Shown piece by piece: positions 50,101-57,784 of a stretch of 64,000 nucleotides of DNA (position 1 is the stretch's first letter; each line of letters starts with the position of its first letter). The position numbers were made by a program, and so were the translations under genes. The stretch is from a virus. The stretch is from the IMG/VR virus record IMGVR_UViG_3300021425_003051, positions 1 to 64,000 of that record. One strand, 5' to 3'. Under the pieces are notes generated by a model. It was not told where the DNA came from. It made no database searches and was given only the letters and a program-made list of their open reading frames with translations.

Positions 50101-51370
50101 AAGTGGGACTCTAACTTATTATAAAAATGGTGTTAGTCTAGGGGTTGCTTTTAGCGCCTTAGATTGTTCTAAAACTTATTTTCCTTGGGTATTAGAAAAT
50201 GGTAATGCTAGCACTGGTGGAAGTATCTGCAACTTCGGACAAAAACCCTTCAAGTTCCCACCACCAGCAGGTTTCCAACCACTGAATGCTGCTAATGTTC
50301 GTCCTTCTACTGTGATTGCACGTCCTGATCAGTATGTTGGTGTGACGACTTATAGTGGCGATTCTTCTTCTAATCGAAAAATTAATCTAAATCTAAAACC
50401 AGATTTCGTATGGTTTAAATCTAGAACAGCAGCTAACAGTCATGTATTAGTTGATTCTGTAAGAGGTGGTAATAAAGTTTTATATTCTGATCAGTCTGTC
50501 GGTGATGTAACTGCATCTGCTATTTCCTCTTTTGATATTGATGGTATGACCATAAACGACATTGTGGGAGATGGTCGTTCTGTTAACAATAGTGGTAGAG
50601 ATATTGTTGCCTGGTGCTGGAAAGCAGGTGGAAACAAAAACACCTTTAATATTGATGATGTAGGTTATGCAACTGCTTCTGCTGCTGGATTAACTGCTGG
50701 AACAGAAACCATTGATGGTGCATCAATTAATACAAAATCTGGGTTTAGTATTATCAAATACACTGCATCTGGTGGAGGGTCTATAGATCACGGTTTAGGA
50801 AAAACTCCAGCATTTATAATACAAAAAACAACAGGAACTGGTAATTGGAACATATGGCATAGTGCTCTTGGAGGAACTCAATATTTAAATTTCACCACGA
50901 CAGATGTTCAAACAGATTCTGGAAATTTTAGTAGTGCTCCAACATCCACAGTTTTTAATATCGGTGGAAATGGTGGTGTTAATGGAACTTGTATTGCATA
51001 TCTGTGGCACGATGTCCCTGGCCTACAGAAATTTGGAGAATACTCTGGAAATTTAAGTAGTAATGGTCCGACGATTATAACAGGATTTAGACCGTCAGTC
51101 GTAATAATTAAAAGATACGATAGTTCTGGTGATCACTGGTTTATTCATGATGCAGAACGAAATAAAACAAATGTTGTTAACGCAAGATTATATCCAAGTT
51201 GGGATCAGTATGAATTTACAAATGTTGATGCTTTGGATTTCTTGTCAAACGGATTCAAATTGCGAACTAGCGATACTTCATGGAATGCCTCTGGTGGTAC
51301 ATACATCTACGCAGCATGGGCAGAAGCACCAACATTTAACTTGTATGGTGGACAGTCCAACGCTCGCTAA
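47165..51370 (+). CDS. 1401-aa adhesin with three LamG-like and one SPRY-like domain
   Basis: A 1401-aa protein. Three concanavalin/LamG-type domains are seen at about 15-210 (SLKFDGSKSQYLARTPSS, WYHVVVIYD), 440-625 (TMEFWVWGTDW, WYHVAVSRESGTSRVFLDG) and 650-805 (TVECFFNLSTTSG, WYHLAVVRNSN). Next is a B30.2/SPRY-like domain at about 865-1035 (SSGKWYWENQLIDAGIGHMY, GDIIGVALDL, LTYYKNGVSLGVAF). The last 350 residues have PDFVWFKSRTAANSH and GRDIVAWCWKAGG, typical of phage surface-binding proteins. Binding of host glycans or proteins is likely. Confidence 0.83.
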   Translation: MALRAGFHGTVGQSSAQVVDGSLKFDGSKSQYLARTPSSAGNRRTWTWSAWLKRYKFADDNTYHYLFSTRTSSSNRHHISYNADVADELFTYDNTNSNNKIAQTNAKYRDTGWYHVVVIYDTTNGDGGERLKFFINGVENDDWGSYQTNSENFEGLINSVTEHRLGGEPNAPGYFYGSMSQVYFIDGQALGPGYFGYTDPLTNTWRPKKYTGGFNNPNNGTTWSSDITGTPLNSTVGEAFDGSLATGAQPDSLLTWTPSSTITAQNQIRLYIYQNGYTSQYGTFEQNGTNLATSIASQLGDGVAGWITLPSNTITELKWSRDTGVGSWALRAVEVDGYVLLDGAGDNSFHLPFDGNSPIGQDKSGRGNNWTPVNFGGSNSLEKATGALPILNTDGGGKVARVGTRTDENASSLVLALPLVGISSDVSNQINSGSTTKTVAVTGATASTTRSNLYGGSYYFNGPTNGASAATQYAIVSDSNSEFAFGTNDFTMEFWVWGTDWTGGSSNQDQVIFGHDGSDYAGFYIPAGVFSYYTSSANIPSSNKPTLLDNKWYHVAVSRESGTSRVFLDGVLVGSASDNTNHPTGSIILARNPSNNLNQFNGYIQDVRIYKGVAKYTSNFIPASTDPDILPDTPSGVSGSSKLTKITEGAVAFDGSGDYLSITDNGDFTLDGDFTVECFFNLSTTSGNNAIFGLGPFAGGNNTKVLFRYESSGNFNYYIGSDVLRSRPISKNSWYHLAVVRNSNVVKIFLNGTQVGADISHSATISGNVHIGSGNSGGSEYNTMTGFISNFRIIKGTALYTSDFTPPTRALTDVTNTTLLCCKSPTSATAFDVSPGSITANGNAAATNFNPFNTDINTVRGQESGYCTWNPLTTTTSMLFDGNLLSRYTSGAWKSALGTIGISSGKWYWENQLIDAGIGHMYGIALPTAAADSHNTDIFGVYAYDGTTFAAGAQAQSYASAFSPGDIIGVALDLTPGGTSGTLTYYKNGVSLGVAFSALDCSKTYFPWVLENGNASTGGSICNFGQKPFKFPPPAGFQPLNAANVRPSTVIARPDQYVGVTTYSGDSSSNRKINLNLKPDFVWFKSRTAANSHVLVDSVRGGNKVLYSDQSVGDVTASAISSFDIDGMTINDIVGDGRSVNNSGRDIVAWCWKAGGNKNTFNIDDVGYATASAAGLTAGTETIDGASINTKSGFSIIKYTASGGGSIDHGLGKTPAFIIQKTTGTGNWNIWHSALGGTQYLNFTTTDVQTDSGNFSSAPTSTVFNIGGNGGVNGTCIAYLWHDVPGLQKFGEYSGNLSSNGPTIITGFRPSVVIIKRYDSSGDHWFIHDAERNKTNVVNARLYPSWDQYEFTNVDALDFLSNGFKLRTSDTSWNASGGTYIYAAWAEAPTFNLYGGQSNAR

Positions 51371-51383
51371 ATACTCAAGACTG

Positions 51384-51391
51384 GATAAATA
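51384..51391 (+). promoter_or_regulatory. Late promoter box (GATAAATA)
   Basis: GATAAATA 19 bp before the first gene of fibre cassette B. Confidence 0.65.
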
Positions 51392-51410
51392 GAAAAAAGT
51401 AGTATCGGTA

Positions 51411-52160
51411 ATGGCAATTAATTTTCCCGATAGTCCTGGTATTGGAAGTGTATTTACAGATACAACTTCGGGGTTTTCTTATGAGTGGACTGGAACCTTA
51501 TGGAAGAGTTACTCCGCAAATACAGTATCAAACATACAAATTCTTGATGACATTAGTGGGAGTTTTGATAGTATTGAAACCATTTTCAATCTGACGGTTT
51601 CTGGTTCTGCAGTAACACCAGCCAGTGCTCAACAGATTGAAGTTATTCTTGGTGGTATTCAACAATCTCCAGGAGTTGATTATACAATTTCTGGAACAAC
51701 TGTTGTATTCACGACAGCACCCACCAATGGACTCACATTTTCTGGTAAATTATTAGGAACTGCATTATCGTTAAATACGATTGCTGATGGATCATCTGGA
51801 TCTGGATTAATTGGTGTAAGTACCAACTTTGTTTCTGCAATTGGAATCCAATCTGGTGGAACAGCAATCGGTTCTGGTATTACCCAACTTAACTTTGTTG
51901 GAACTGGTAATACTTTTGCAGTTAATGGGACAACTGTTGATATCAGCATTCAAGGTGGTGGTGGAGGAGGTGCTGGTGTCTCATCTACTGGTATTTTAAC
52001 TTGTAGAGGAATTGCAAATGCTGATGACATCACCGAAAGTATAACACTTGATGATTTTTATGGTGCTGGAACCAACTATGCAATGGTTGGACCAATTACA
52101 GTTGTTGGTGGTGGAACCACTGTGACTGTAGGATCTGGTGTTTCTTATGTAATCGTCTAA
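51411..52160 (+). CDS. Tail fibre protein, first gene of cassette B
   Basis: A 249-aa protein. The N-terminus has NFPDSPGIGSVFTDTTSG and FSYEWTGTLWKSY, a common fibre-start domain. The C-terminal half has QSGGTAIGSGITQLNFVGTG, a poly-Gly turn (IQGGGGGGAGVSSTGIL) and YAMVGPITVVGGGTTVTVGS, all parallel to the end of the 476-aa fibre protein that heads cassette A. It lacks the 29-aa repeats of that protein. Confidence 0.8.
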   Translation: MAINFPDSPGIGSVFTDTTSGFSYEWTGTLWKSYSANTVSNIQILDDISGSFDSIETIFNLTVSGSAVTPASAQQIEVILGGIQQSPGVDYTISGTTVVFTTAPTNGLTFSGKLLGTALSLNTIADGSSGSGLIGVSTNFVSAIGIQSGGTAIGSGITQLNFVGTGNTFAVNGTTVDISIQGGGGGGAGVSSTGILTCRGIANADDITESITLDDFYGAGTNYAMVGPITVVGGGTTVTVGSGVSYVIV

Positions 52161-52174
52161 GGGAGATTAATCTA

Positions 52175-52462
52175 ATGTCATCACTAAGAGTTAACAAAAT
52201 TATAAATGAAGCAGGAACTGGACCTGTAGAATTTAGTAAAGGAGTTACGTTCCCAGCTGGAGCTCCTATTCCTGAGTCAAATATGACCATAAATACCACT
52301 GGTATCGTCACAACTTCTGATATTTTCATAAATGATAACATTAACGTTGTTGGCACAATGACTGCTAGAGATGGTGGTAAATTTATTGGTAATGGATTTA
52401 ACATTACAAATCCTCCAGGAACTCCATCAGGAAAAGTCATTGGACTCTATCTAATCAGTTAA
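52175..52462 (+). CDS. Small fibre-family protein B1
   Basis: A 95-aa member of the small family, closest to A1: both begin MSSLRVNKI-x-N and share GPVEFSKGVT. In the middle it has an extra stretch (IFINDNINVVGTMTARDGGK) and ends KVIGLYLIS. First of four small genes in cassette B. Confidence 0.7.
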   Translation: MSSLRVNKIINEAGTGPVEFSKGVTFPAGAPIPESNMTINTTGIVTTSDIFINDNINVVGTMTARDGGKFIGNGFNITNPPGTPSGKVIGLYLIS

Positions 52463-52470
52463 AAACTATT

Positions 52471-52746
52471 ATGGCATCTCAAGTTAGAGTAGATCAAATA
52501 ACGAATCTCAATGGCGATGGGGCTACGGAGTTAGTCCATGGAGCAACAATCCCATCGGGACAACCGTTTAACATAGGTGGAAACTTAAATATTACTGGAG
52601 TCACTACAGTTGGATTCCTAACAGCACAAAATGTCACTGTTGGTGTCATTACTGCAAACAAATTCGTTGGTGATGGTTCTGGTCTCACTGGACTTCAAGT
52701 TTTGGGCGAAGCTAAAGCGGTCGCATTCGCTTACTTACAGGGATAG
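52471..52746 (+). CDS. Small fibre-family protein B2
   Basis: A 91-aa family member: SQVRVDQITNLNGDGATELV, GATIPSGQ, GVTTVGFLTAQNVTVGVITA, FVGDGSGLTGL and a hydrophobic end. The insert VGFLTAQ-x-VTVG is shared with B3 and B4 and is absent from the cassette A members, so it arose within cassette B. Confidence 0.7.
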   Translation: MASQVRVDQITNLNGDGATELVHGATIPSGQPFNIGGNLNITGVTTVGFLTAQNVTVGVITANKFVGDGSGLTGLQVLGEAKAVAFAYLQG

Positions 52747-52757
52747 GTATCTAATCA

Positions 52758-53048
52758 ATGGCAAGACTCAGAGTTGACTCTATTAGAAACAGAAATGATG
52801 ATGGACCACCATCTCTATTTAAAGGTGCTTCAATTCCATCAGGTGGGACTCTTGGTGTTAGTGGTGATATATCCGTAATTGGAGTCTCTACAGTTGGATT
52901 TTTGACAGCACAACATGTTACTGTTGGTGTTGTTACTGCAACCTCTTTTGTTGGTGACGGTTCTGCTTTAACGTCTTTACAAACTACAAGTGCATCAAAA
53001 GCTTATGCACTTAGAAGTCTCTTAGATCCTTTACCATTCCGATCATGA
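52758..53048 (+). CDS. Small fibre-family protein B3
   Basis: A 96-aa family member: ARLRVDSIRNRNDDGPPSLF, GASIPSGGTL, GVSTVGFLTAQHVTVGVVTA, FVGDGSALTSL, ending LLDPLPFRS. B3 and B4 share the C-terminal pattern L-L-x-x-x-P-x-R-S, so they are the most recent duplicates. Overlaps B4 by 4 bp. Confidence 0.7.
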   Translation: MARLRVDSIRNRNDDGPPSLFKGASIPSGGTLGVSGDISVIGVSTVGFLTAQHVTVGVVTATSFVGDGSALTSLQTTSASKAYALRSLLDPLPFRS

Positions 53049-53335
53049 GTTTTAATGTTAGAGTAGACTCTCTTACAAATAAAGACAATAATGGTCCAAT
53101 AGAAGTTCCTTCTGGACTTTCTGTGGATTCTGGTGAACTTGCTGCCAATGGAAAAATAGACATCACAGGATTCACTACAGTTGGATTTCTAACAGCACAA
53201 CACGTCACAGTAGGTATCATAACTGCAACAACACTTGTCGGTGACGGATCTGAACTGACAAATCTTCCTACAGTGACACCATCCAAATCAATCGCTCTAA
53301 AATTACTTCTTTCAGATCCTCCTCTCAGATCCTAA
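53045..53335 (+). CDS. Small fibre-family protein B4
   Basis: A 96-aa family member: FNVRVDSLTNKDNNGPIEVP, GFTTVGFLTAQHVTVGIITA, LVGDGSELTNL, ending LLLSDPPLRS. It starts as ATGA within the B3 stop. Same module as B2 and B3, with a more diverged P-S-G part (V-D-S-G). Confidence 0.7.
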   Translation: MSFNVRVDSLTNKDNNGPIEVPSGLSVDSGELAANGKIDITGFTTVGFLTAQHVTVGIITATTLVGDGSELTNLPTVTPSKSIALKLLLSDPPLRS

Positions 53336-53345
53336 GACTAAAGAT

Positions 53346-53353
53346 TATAAATA
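53346..53353 (+). promoter_or_regulatory. Late promoter box (TATAAATA)
   Basis: Perfect TATAAATA 30 bp before the MAAPNIVG-type gene, at the same relative place as in cassette A. Confidence 0.8.
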
Positions 53354-53383
53354 AATATACTTAAGAACTCAACATTATAAAAA

Positions 53384-53761
53384 ATGGCTGCTCCGAACAT
53401 TGTAGGTGTAACAACCATTACTGGAATTACTACCTTTGTAAGTTTAACCACAACTGATGCTACTAACATCGTTAGTAATCCAGCAGATAGTGGTGCGGTT
53501 TATAAAATTAACACTATAATCGCTGCCAATATTGATGGTACGTCCACTGCTAATATCACCGTCAAAATTCATGATGCAGCCGCTGGAGCTGGATCATCTG
53601 TTCCAATCGCAAACACCATTGATGTAGTAGCAGATTCCACTTTGGTTGTTCTTGACAAAGCATCAGCAATTTATCTTGAAGAAAACAGATCAATCAGTGC
53701 GACAGCATCAGCTGCTGATGATTTGGCAATAACATGTTCATATGAAGAAGTTTCTGACTGA
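53384..53761 (+). CDS. Putative fibre-associated protein, cassette B
   Basis: A 125-aa paralogue of the protein at 41851-42225. It starts MAAPNIVGVTTITGITTF and shares A-N-x-D-G-T-S, ITVKIHDAAAGAGSS, the KASAIYLEENRSI strand and CSYEE at the end. Beta-rich, no cysteine-based or catalytic site. Probably a virion component expressed late. Confidence 0.75.
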   Translation: MAAPNIVGVTTITGITTFVSLTTTDATNIVSNPADSGAVYKINTIIAANIDGTSTANITVKIHDAAAGAGSSVPIANTIDVVADSTLVVLDKASAIYLEENRSISATASAADDLAITCSYEEVSD

Positions 53762-53778
53762 TAAGGAGTTTAACTAAA

Positions 53779-54381
53779 ATGGCAGATCCAACAGCATTAT
53801 ACTCCTATAAAGGAGATTCACCAACCACTCTTCCTCACAAAATTAGGTTGAGTGATGGAAGAGTTCGTACAGATGTTTCTTCTTTTTCTGATGAAGAAAT
53901 TGCAGATGCGGGATACACTGGACCTTATACAGTCCCCAGTTTTAACGAAGCAAGTCAGAGAGTTACTTGGAATTCTTCTGATTTAGAGTATGTTGTGGCA
54001 GACATTCCCGACTCGGAGTTGTGGGCTTCAATTCGTGCCAAAAGAAATCAACTTTTGAGTGAATGTGATTGGGTAATGTGTTCTGATACTCCAGGTGAGA
54101 CATCAAAGAACAATATAAAAGAATGGGAGAAATATCGTCAGAGATTAAGAGATTTGACTAAGGATCAAACAGATCCTTCATCAATTTCATGGCCACTTTC
54201 ACCAACTGCTGAAGGTGTGATATTTGATGCAACCCCTGTCGAAGAACTTAAACTGAGACATAGAGTTGAAGATTTGGAATCAAAAATAGTATCCTTACAG
54301 GAGGCTATAGAAGATGTTAGAGTACCAGTTAGTAGACTTGAAACAGTAGAGACAAAGGTCGCAGCTTTAGAAGCAAAGTAA
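53779..54381 (+). CDS. Phage tail (fibre) assembly chaperone-like protein, cassette B
   Basis: A 200-aa paralogue of 42241-42678. The N-terminus shares LYSYKGDSPTTLPHKIRLSDG-type sequence and EEIADAGYTGPYT. The chaperone-like part is KRNQLLSECDWVMCSDTPGE and WEKYRQRLRDLT. A 60-residue C-terminal coiled coil (LRHRVEDLESKIVSLQEAIE) is extra and absent from cassette A. Likely helps assemble a fibre. Confidence 0.78.
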   Translation: MADPTALYSYKGDSPTTLPHKIRLSDGRVRTDVSSFSDEEIADAGYTGPYTVPSFNEASQRVTWNSSDLEYVVADIPDSELWASIRAKRNQLLSECDWVMCSDTPGETSKNNIKEWEKYRQRLRDLTKDQTDPSSISWPLSPTAEGVIFDATPVEELKLRHRVEDLESKIVSLQEAIEDVRVPVSRLETVETKVAALEAK

Positions 54382-54402
54382 ATTTTAATTAAAGGGGTAA
54401 AC

Positions 54403-55113
54403 ATGGCACCTTTTAGACCATCAAATTTAAATAAAAGAGCATATCCAGGCAATGCTAGTGTGATAGGTCCTACAGCCACAACAACTTGTTCTGCTACCAC
54501 GACATGTTGCTGTGAAACTAGAACTTGTAAGGATGCTTGTCAAGACTACCCCCTAAACTTAGGGTGTAGATGTTGTTGTTGTGGTTGCCCCTGTTGTCAA
54601 ATCAATACATGTTGTGAGTGTACTGTTTGTACCAGAACCCAATCAAAGGGTATGTGGAAGACCTCTGAGGTTTATACAGCAAGAGAAGCTGATGAATGGG
54701 GAGATACTACATCTTCAAATACTCCAGAGGGTATAGTCAATACAGTTGGAACTGGAGTAACTGACATTACTGTTCAGAAAGACTTTAAGGGTTTCTATAT
54801 CAAATCCAATTGTTCCTTTGTTTCTCCAAATGCTTATCAGGTAAACTCAAACTGGCACGATAGAAACAACGCTGTTACCTGTTCTAATACTTTGGTCAAC
54901 TGTAGTTGGTTTGTCGGTTCATGTGATTGGTACAAGCAGATCGGATCACCATGTAGGACTTACTGGGACCAATATTCTAGTTCATATTGGACAGATACAG
55001 AAGCAAATGGTCAATGGGCTTATGTTATCAACATGAATAATGCCACTGCCAACAATTATGCTAACTATAAGACTAGAGGTAAAACCGTAAGAGCTGCTAG
55101 AAGCACCAGATAA
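54403..55113 (+). CDS. Cysteine-rich structural protein, last gene of cassette B
   Basis: A 236-aa protein with 18 cysteines between residues 29 and 76, including runs such as CRCCCCGCPCC and CCECTVC, and five more in the C-terminal half. After that comes a beta-like region rich in Trp/Tyr/Asn (DFKGFYIKSNCSF, YWDQYSSSYWTDTEANGQWA). It replaces the Gly-rich adhesin found at the end of cassette A. The Cys block may bind metals or form a disulfide-locked tip. The remaining sequence fits no family I know. Confidence 0.7.
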   Translation: MAPFRPSNLNKRAYPGNASVIGPTATTTCSATTTCCCETRTCKDACQDYPLNLGCRCCCCGCPCCQINTCCECTVCTRTQSKGMWKTSEVYTAREADEWGDTTSSNTPEGIVNTVGTGVTDITVQKDFKGFYIKSNCSFVSPNAYQVNSNWHDRNNAVTCSNTLVNCSWFVGSCDWYKQIGSPCRTYWDQYSSSYWTDTEANGQWAYVINMNNATANNYANYKTRGKTVRAARSTR

Positions 55114-55150
55114 TTAAACATATAGATATATAAAATTCTTTGTTATTTTT

Positions 55151-55759
55151 ATGAATCATATTGATATCTTTACAACTGCATTGTTTCAATCCACATATAC
55201 TAATTTTGACTCTGATAAAGAAAAGATCTTAAAGTCAGTTGATGAATACCTGAAGGAAAATCCCACCTCGGTTTTAAAATCCAATACCCAGGGTTATGGA
55301 TTTCATTCGGAAGAAAATATTCACTCTTGTCCTGATTTGCAAGATTTGTTCAATGAGATATGTGGACTGTGTGTTTCCTATGCAAAGTTATTAGACTTAG
55401 ATGTTGAACATAAAATACCAGCAATAACTAGTTCATGGGCTAATATTGCTGATAATAGAATGTCATCTCATGCTATTCATGTTCATGAAGGTGTCATAAG
55501 TGGAAGTGTATATCTAGAAGTTCCAGAAAATAGTGGTCAAATTGTATTTCATAATTATTCAATAAATCCTTTATGGATGGGAAATTATCTTGCAAAGAAT
55601 AAAAATCAATACACTGGTCAGAGTCTCAAAGTAGATCCAAAAGAGGGTGAGATAGTCATGTGGCCTTCCTATCTTCCACATTCGGTTGAACAGAACAATC
55701 ATGATGACAAAAGGATAAGTATATCATTTAATTGTATTTTCTTTGATAAACCAGAATGA
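55151..55759 (+). CDS. 2OG-Fe(II) oxygenase-like protein
   Basis: A 202-aa protein of the same small phage 2OG group as 43773. It has SSHAIHVHEGVISGSVYLEV (HxH), KEGEIVMWPSYLPHSVEQN (distal His) and DDKRISISFN (Arg). It directly follows cassette B, as the other oxygenases follow cassette A. It overlaps the next gene by 4 bp. Confidence 0.82.
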   Translation: MNHIDIFTTALFQSTYTNFDSDKEKILKSVDEYLKENPTSVLKSNTQGYGFHSEENIHSCPDLQDLFNEICGLCVSYAKLLDLDVEHKIPAITSSWANIADNRMSSHAIHVHEGVISGSVYLEVPENSGQIVFHNYSINPLWMGNYLAKNKNQYTGQSLKVDPKEGEIVMWPSYLPHSVEQNNHDDKRISISFNCIFFDKPE

Positions 55760-56301
55760 ATAAACCTGATAGTTTTTATAAGATAGGTAATCTTAGAGAC
55801 AGCGAATTAACTGATCAAATAAAATTTGTTGAAGGATTGTCTTTTGATGTTGATAATTATTATGATGAGTCCTATAATAGGACTGAACATTTCCCACAGT
55901 GTGTATCTCATGCGATTATAGATCAATTCAATCCTGTGAGTGATGACTCCATGAAATTTACATTTTCCATTCCTTACCTGATTAAGGCACTGAGGGATGA
56001 ATATGGACCAGGTAAATTTTGGAAAGCTTTTTATGCGAAACTACCTAGTGGGGGAAAGATACTAGAACACTATGATGGAGGTCTTGGGTTCACTTTGAGT
56101 CATAGAATTCATGTTCCAATCAAAACAAATAAAAATGTTTTATTCTCTGTAGATGGCGAGAAGAGAGAATTAAACCAAGGGGAAATAATTGAAATTAATA
56201 ATCTCAAAGATCATTTTGTTGAAAATGATGATCCAAACGAGGATAGAATACATTTGATTATGGATTTCGTCACTGTAGAGTATATGCACATGATACGATG
56301 A
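55756..56301 (+). CDS. Asp/Asn beta-hydroxylase-like 2OG oxygenase
   Basis: A 181-aa protein resembling aspartyl/asparaginyl beta-hydroxylases. It has KILEHYDGGLGFTLSHRIHV with the first iron-binding His, LNQGEIIEINNLKDHFVEND with the distal His, and DRIHLIMDFV. That class hydroxylates Asp or Asn in protein domains. Candidate substrates here are the Asp/Asn-rich fibre repeats. Overlaps both neighbours (ATGA). Confidence 0.82.
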   Translation: MNKPDSFYKIGNLRDSELTDQIKFVEGLSFDVDNYYDESYNRTEHFPQCVSHAIIDQFNPVSDDSMKFTFSIPYLIKALRDEYGPGKFWKAFYAKLPSGGKILEHYDGGLGFTLSHRIHVPIKTNKNVLFSVDGEKRELNQGEIIEINNLKDHFVENDDPNEDRIHLIMDFVTVEYMHMIR

Positions 56302-57011
56302 AAAAGGCACTCGTTACCTTTGATATAGACTATGATAAAAGAATCACAGATATAACTATTCCTTTTATGGAAAGTTATTCCAAAAAGATTGGTGCAGAAT
56401 TCATAGTCATAAAAGAGAAAAAAATAAATCAACCAGTGATCTGTGAAAAGTTTCAACTTTATGAACTATCAAAAGATTACGATTGGACAATTTGTATCGA
56501 TTGTGACGCCATAATTCACCCGAATTGCCCTGATTTTACTGAACTTGTTGGAAAAGAAACTGTCATATTCAATTCTATAGATTTCTATCCCATAAGATTC
56601 AAACACAATAATTACACTAGAAGAGATGGAAGAAACATAGGTGCCTCTCCCTGGTTGACAATTTTTAGTGATTGGAATAGACACTTATGGGAACCATATG
56701 ATAATCCAGAACAATATGTAAGTGACATCAACCTAACTATGAGGGAGAAGAACTTTGGATATAGACCAGAACACATATTGTCAGATTATTTGGTTAGTAG
56801 AAATATTGCAAAGTATGGATTAAAGGTTAAAACAATTTTTCAAGATCTCCTAAATGATTTCCCATCTCATCCCAATAGAGGAATTCCTCTCTTCTTTTTA
56901 CATGAGTATTGTATAACACAAGATCAAAAGGTAGATTTTCTAAATTTTTGGAAAGATAAGATAGAATCATCATCACACTTTTATGATAACCAAATCAACA
57001 AATTGACATGA
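56298..57011 (+). CDS. GT-A type glycosyltransferase-like protein
   Basis: A 237-aa protein with a Rossmann-like start (KKALVTFDIDYDKRITD) and a DxD motif in DWTICIDCDAIIHP, the place that binds the metal and sugar nucleotide in GT-A enzymes. Later parts include NIGASPWLTIFSDWNRHLW and PLFFLHEYC. Donor and acceptor unknown. It may add sugar to fibre proteins or host polysaccharide; the former is favoured by position. Confidence 0.75.
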   Translation: MKKALVTFDIDYDKRITDITIPFMESYSKKIGAEFIVIKEKKINQPVICEKFQLYELSKDYDWTICIDCDAIIHPNCPDFTELVGKETVIFNSIDFYPIRFKHNNYTRRDGRNIGASPWLTIFSDWNRHLWEPYDNPEQYVSDINLTMREKNFGYRPEHILSDYLVSRNIAKYGLKVKTIFQDLLNDFPSHPNRGIPLFFLHEYCITQDQKVDFLNFWKDKIESSSHFYDNQINKLT

Positions 57012-57784
57012 AACAATATTATTTTATTTCTGGTCTCCCAAGATCTGGTTCTACTCTACTATCATCAATATTAAGACAAAATCCAAAGTTTCATGCTGAT
57101 ATATCTTCATCATTGGAACCTATCCTGTCGAATTGTGTGGAGACATTGAGTTGTACTGACAGTGATGGATTCATTGAAGTAGAACAAAGAAAAAATACAT
57201 TAAAATTCATGGTTGATGGGTATTATCATCACATAAAAGAACCAATAATTTTTGATACCAATAGATCATGGACCAGTAAAACATTTTTTCTTAAAACAAT
57301 TTTTCCTCAAACAAAAATAATTTGTTGTGTCAGGGACATCGTTTCTATTTTGAATTCAATTGAATTAATTCAGGGGAAAAACAGTCTTTACAAAAATTGG
57401 ATGGTTGATGACGAATCAAGTGTGAATGTGTTTACTAGGTGTGAGTCATTGATGAGAGACACTGGGCTTGTTGGTTCGGCTCTAAAGTTTTTGATGGAGG
57501 GTTATTGTTCCAATCCTGAGATGATATATATTTGTGATTACAAGACTTTTTGTGAAGATCCAGAAAAAATGATGAGAGGAATATATCAATTTTTAAATAT
57601 TGAATATTATTCAAATCATGATTTTGACAATGTAGAGTATTCTAAGAAGTCTTTTGATTCATTTGTTGGATTGTGTGATCTTCACAAAACCAGAAAGAAA
57701 GTCTCCTACGATCCACCAAAATGCATTTTACCTCCTATGTTGGTTGACAAATATAAAGAATTGGAGTTTTGGCAATGGAAATAA
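57008..57784 (+). CDS. Sulfotransferase
   Basis: A 258-aa sulfotransferase-like protein. The 5'-phosphosulfate loop is intact at the start (FISGLPRSGSTLLSSILRQN) and the 3'-phosphate site is CCVRDIVSILNS. It should move sulfate from PAPS to a hydroxyl or amino acceptor, such as Tyr or sugar. It overlaps the glycosyltransferase stop (ATGA), which suggests linked action on one substrate. The host must supply PAPS. Confidence 0.88.
   Translation: MKQYYFISGLPRSGSTLLSSILRQNPKFHADISSSLEPILSNCVETLSCTDSDGFIEVEQRKNTLKFMVDGYYHHIKEPIIFDTNRSWTSKTFFLKTIFPQTKIICCVRDIVSILNSIELIQGKNSLYKNWMVDDESSVNVFTRCESLMRDTGLVGSALKFLMEGYCSNPEMIYICDYKTFCEDPEKMMRGIYQFLNIEYYSNHDFDNVEYSKKSFDSFVGLCDLHKTRKKVSYDPPKCILPPMLVDKYKELEFWQWK

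Noticed and set aside
54403-55113. Cys-rich protein as a rubredoxin, ferredoxin or zinc finger
   Set aside because: The Cys spacing (runs of adjacent Cys) does not fit the CxxC pairs of those families.
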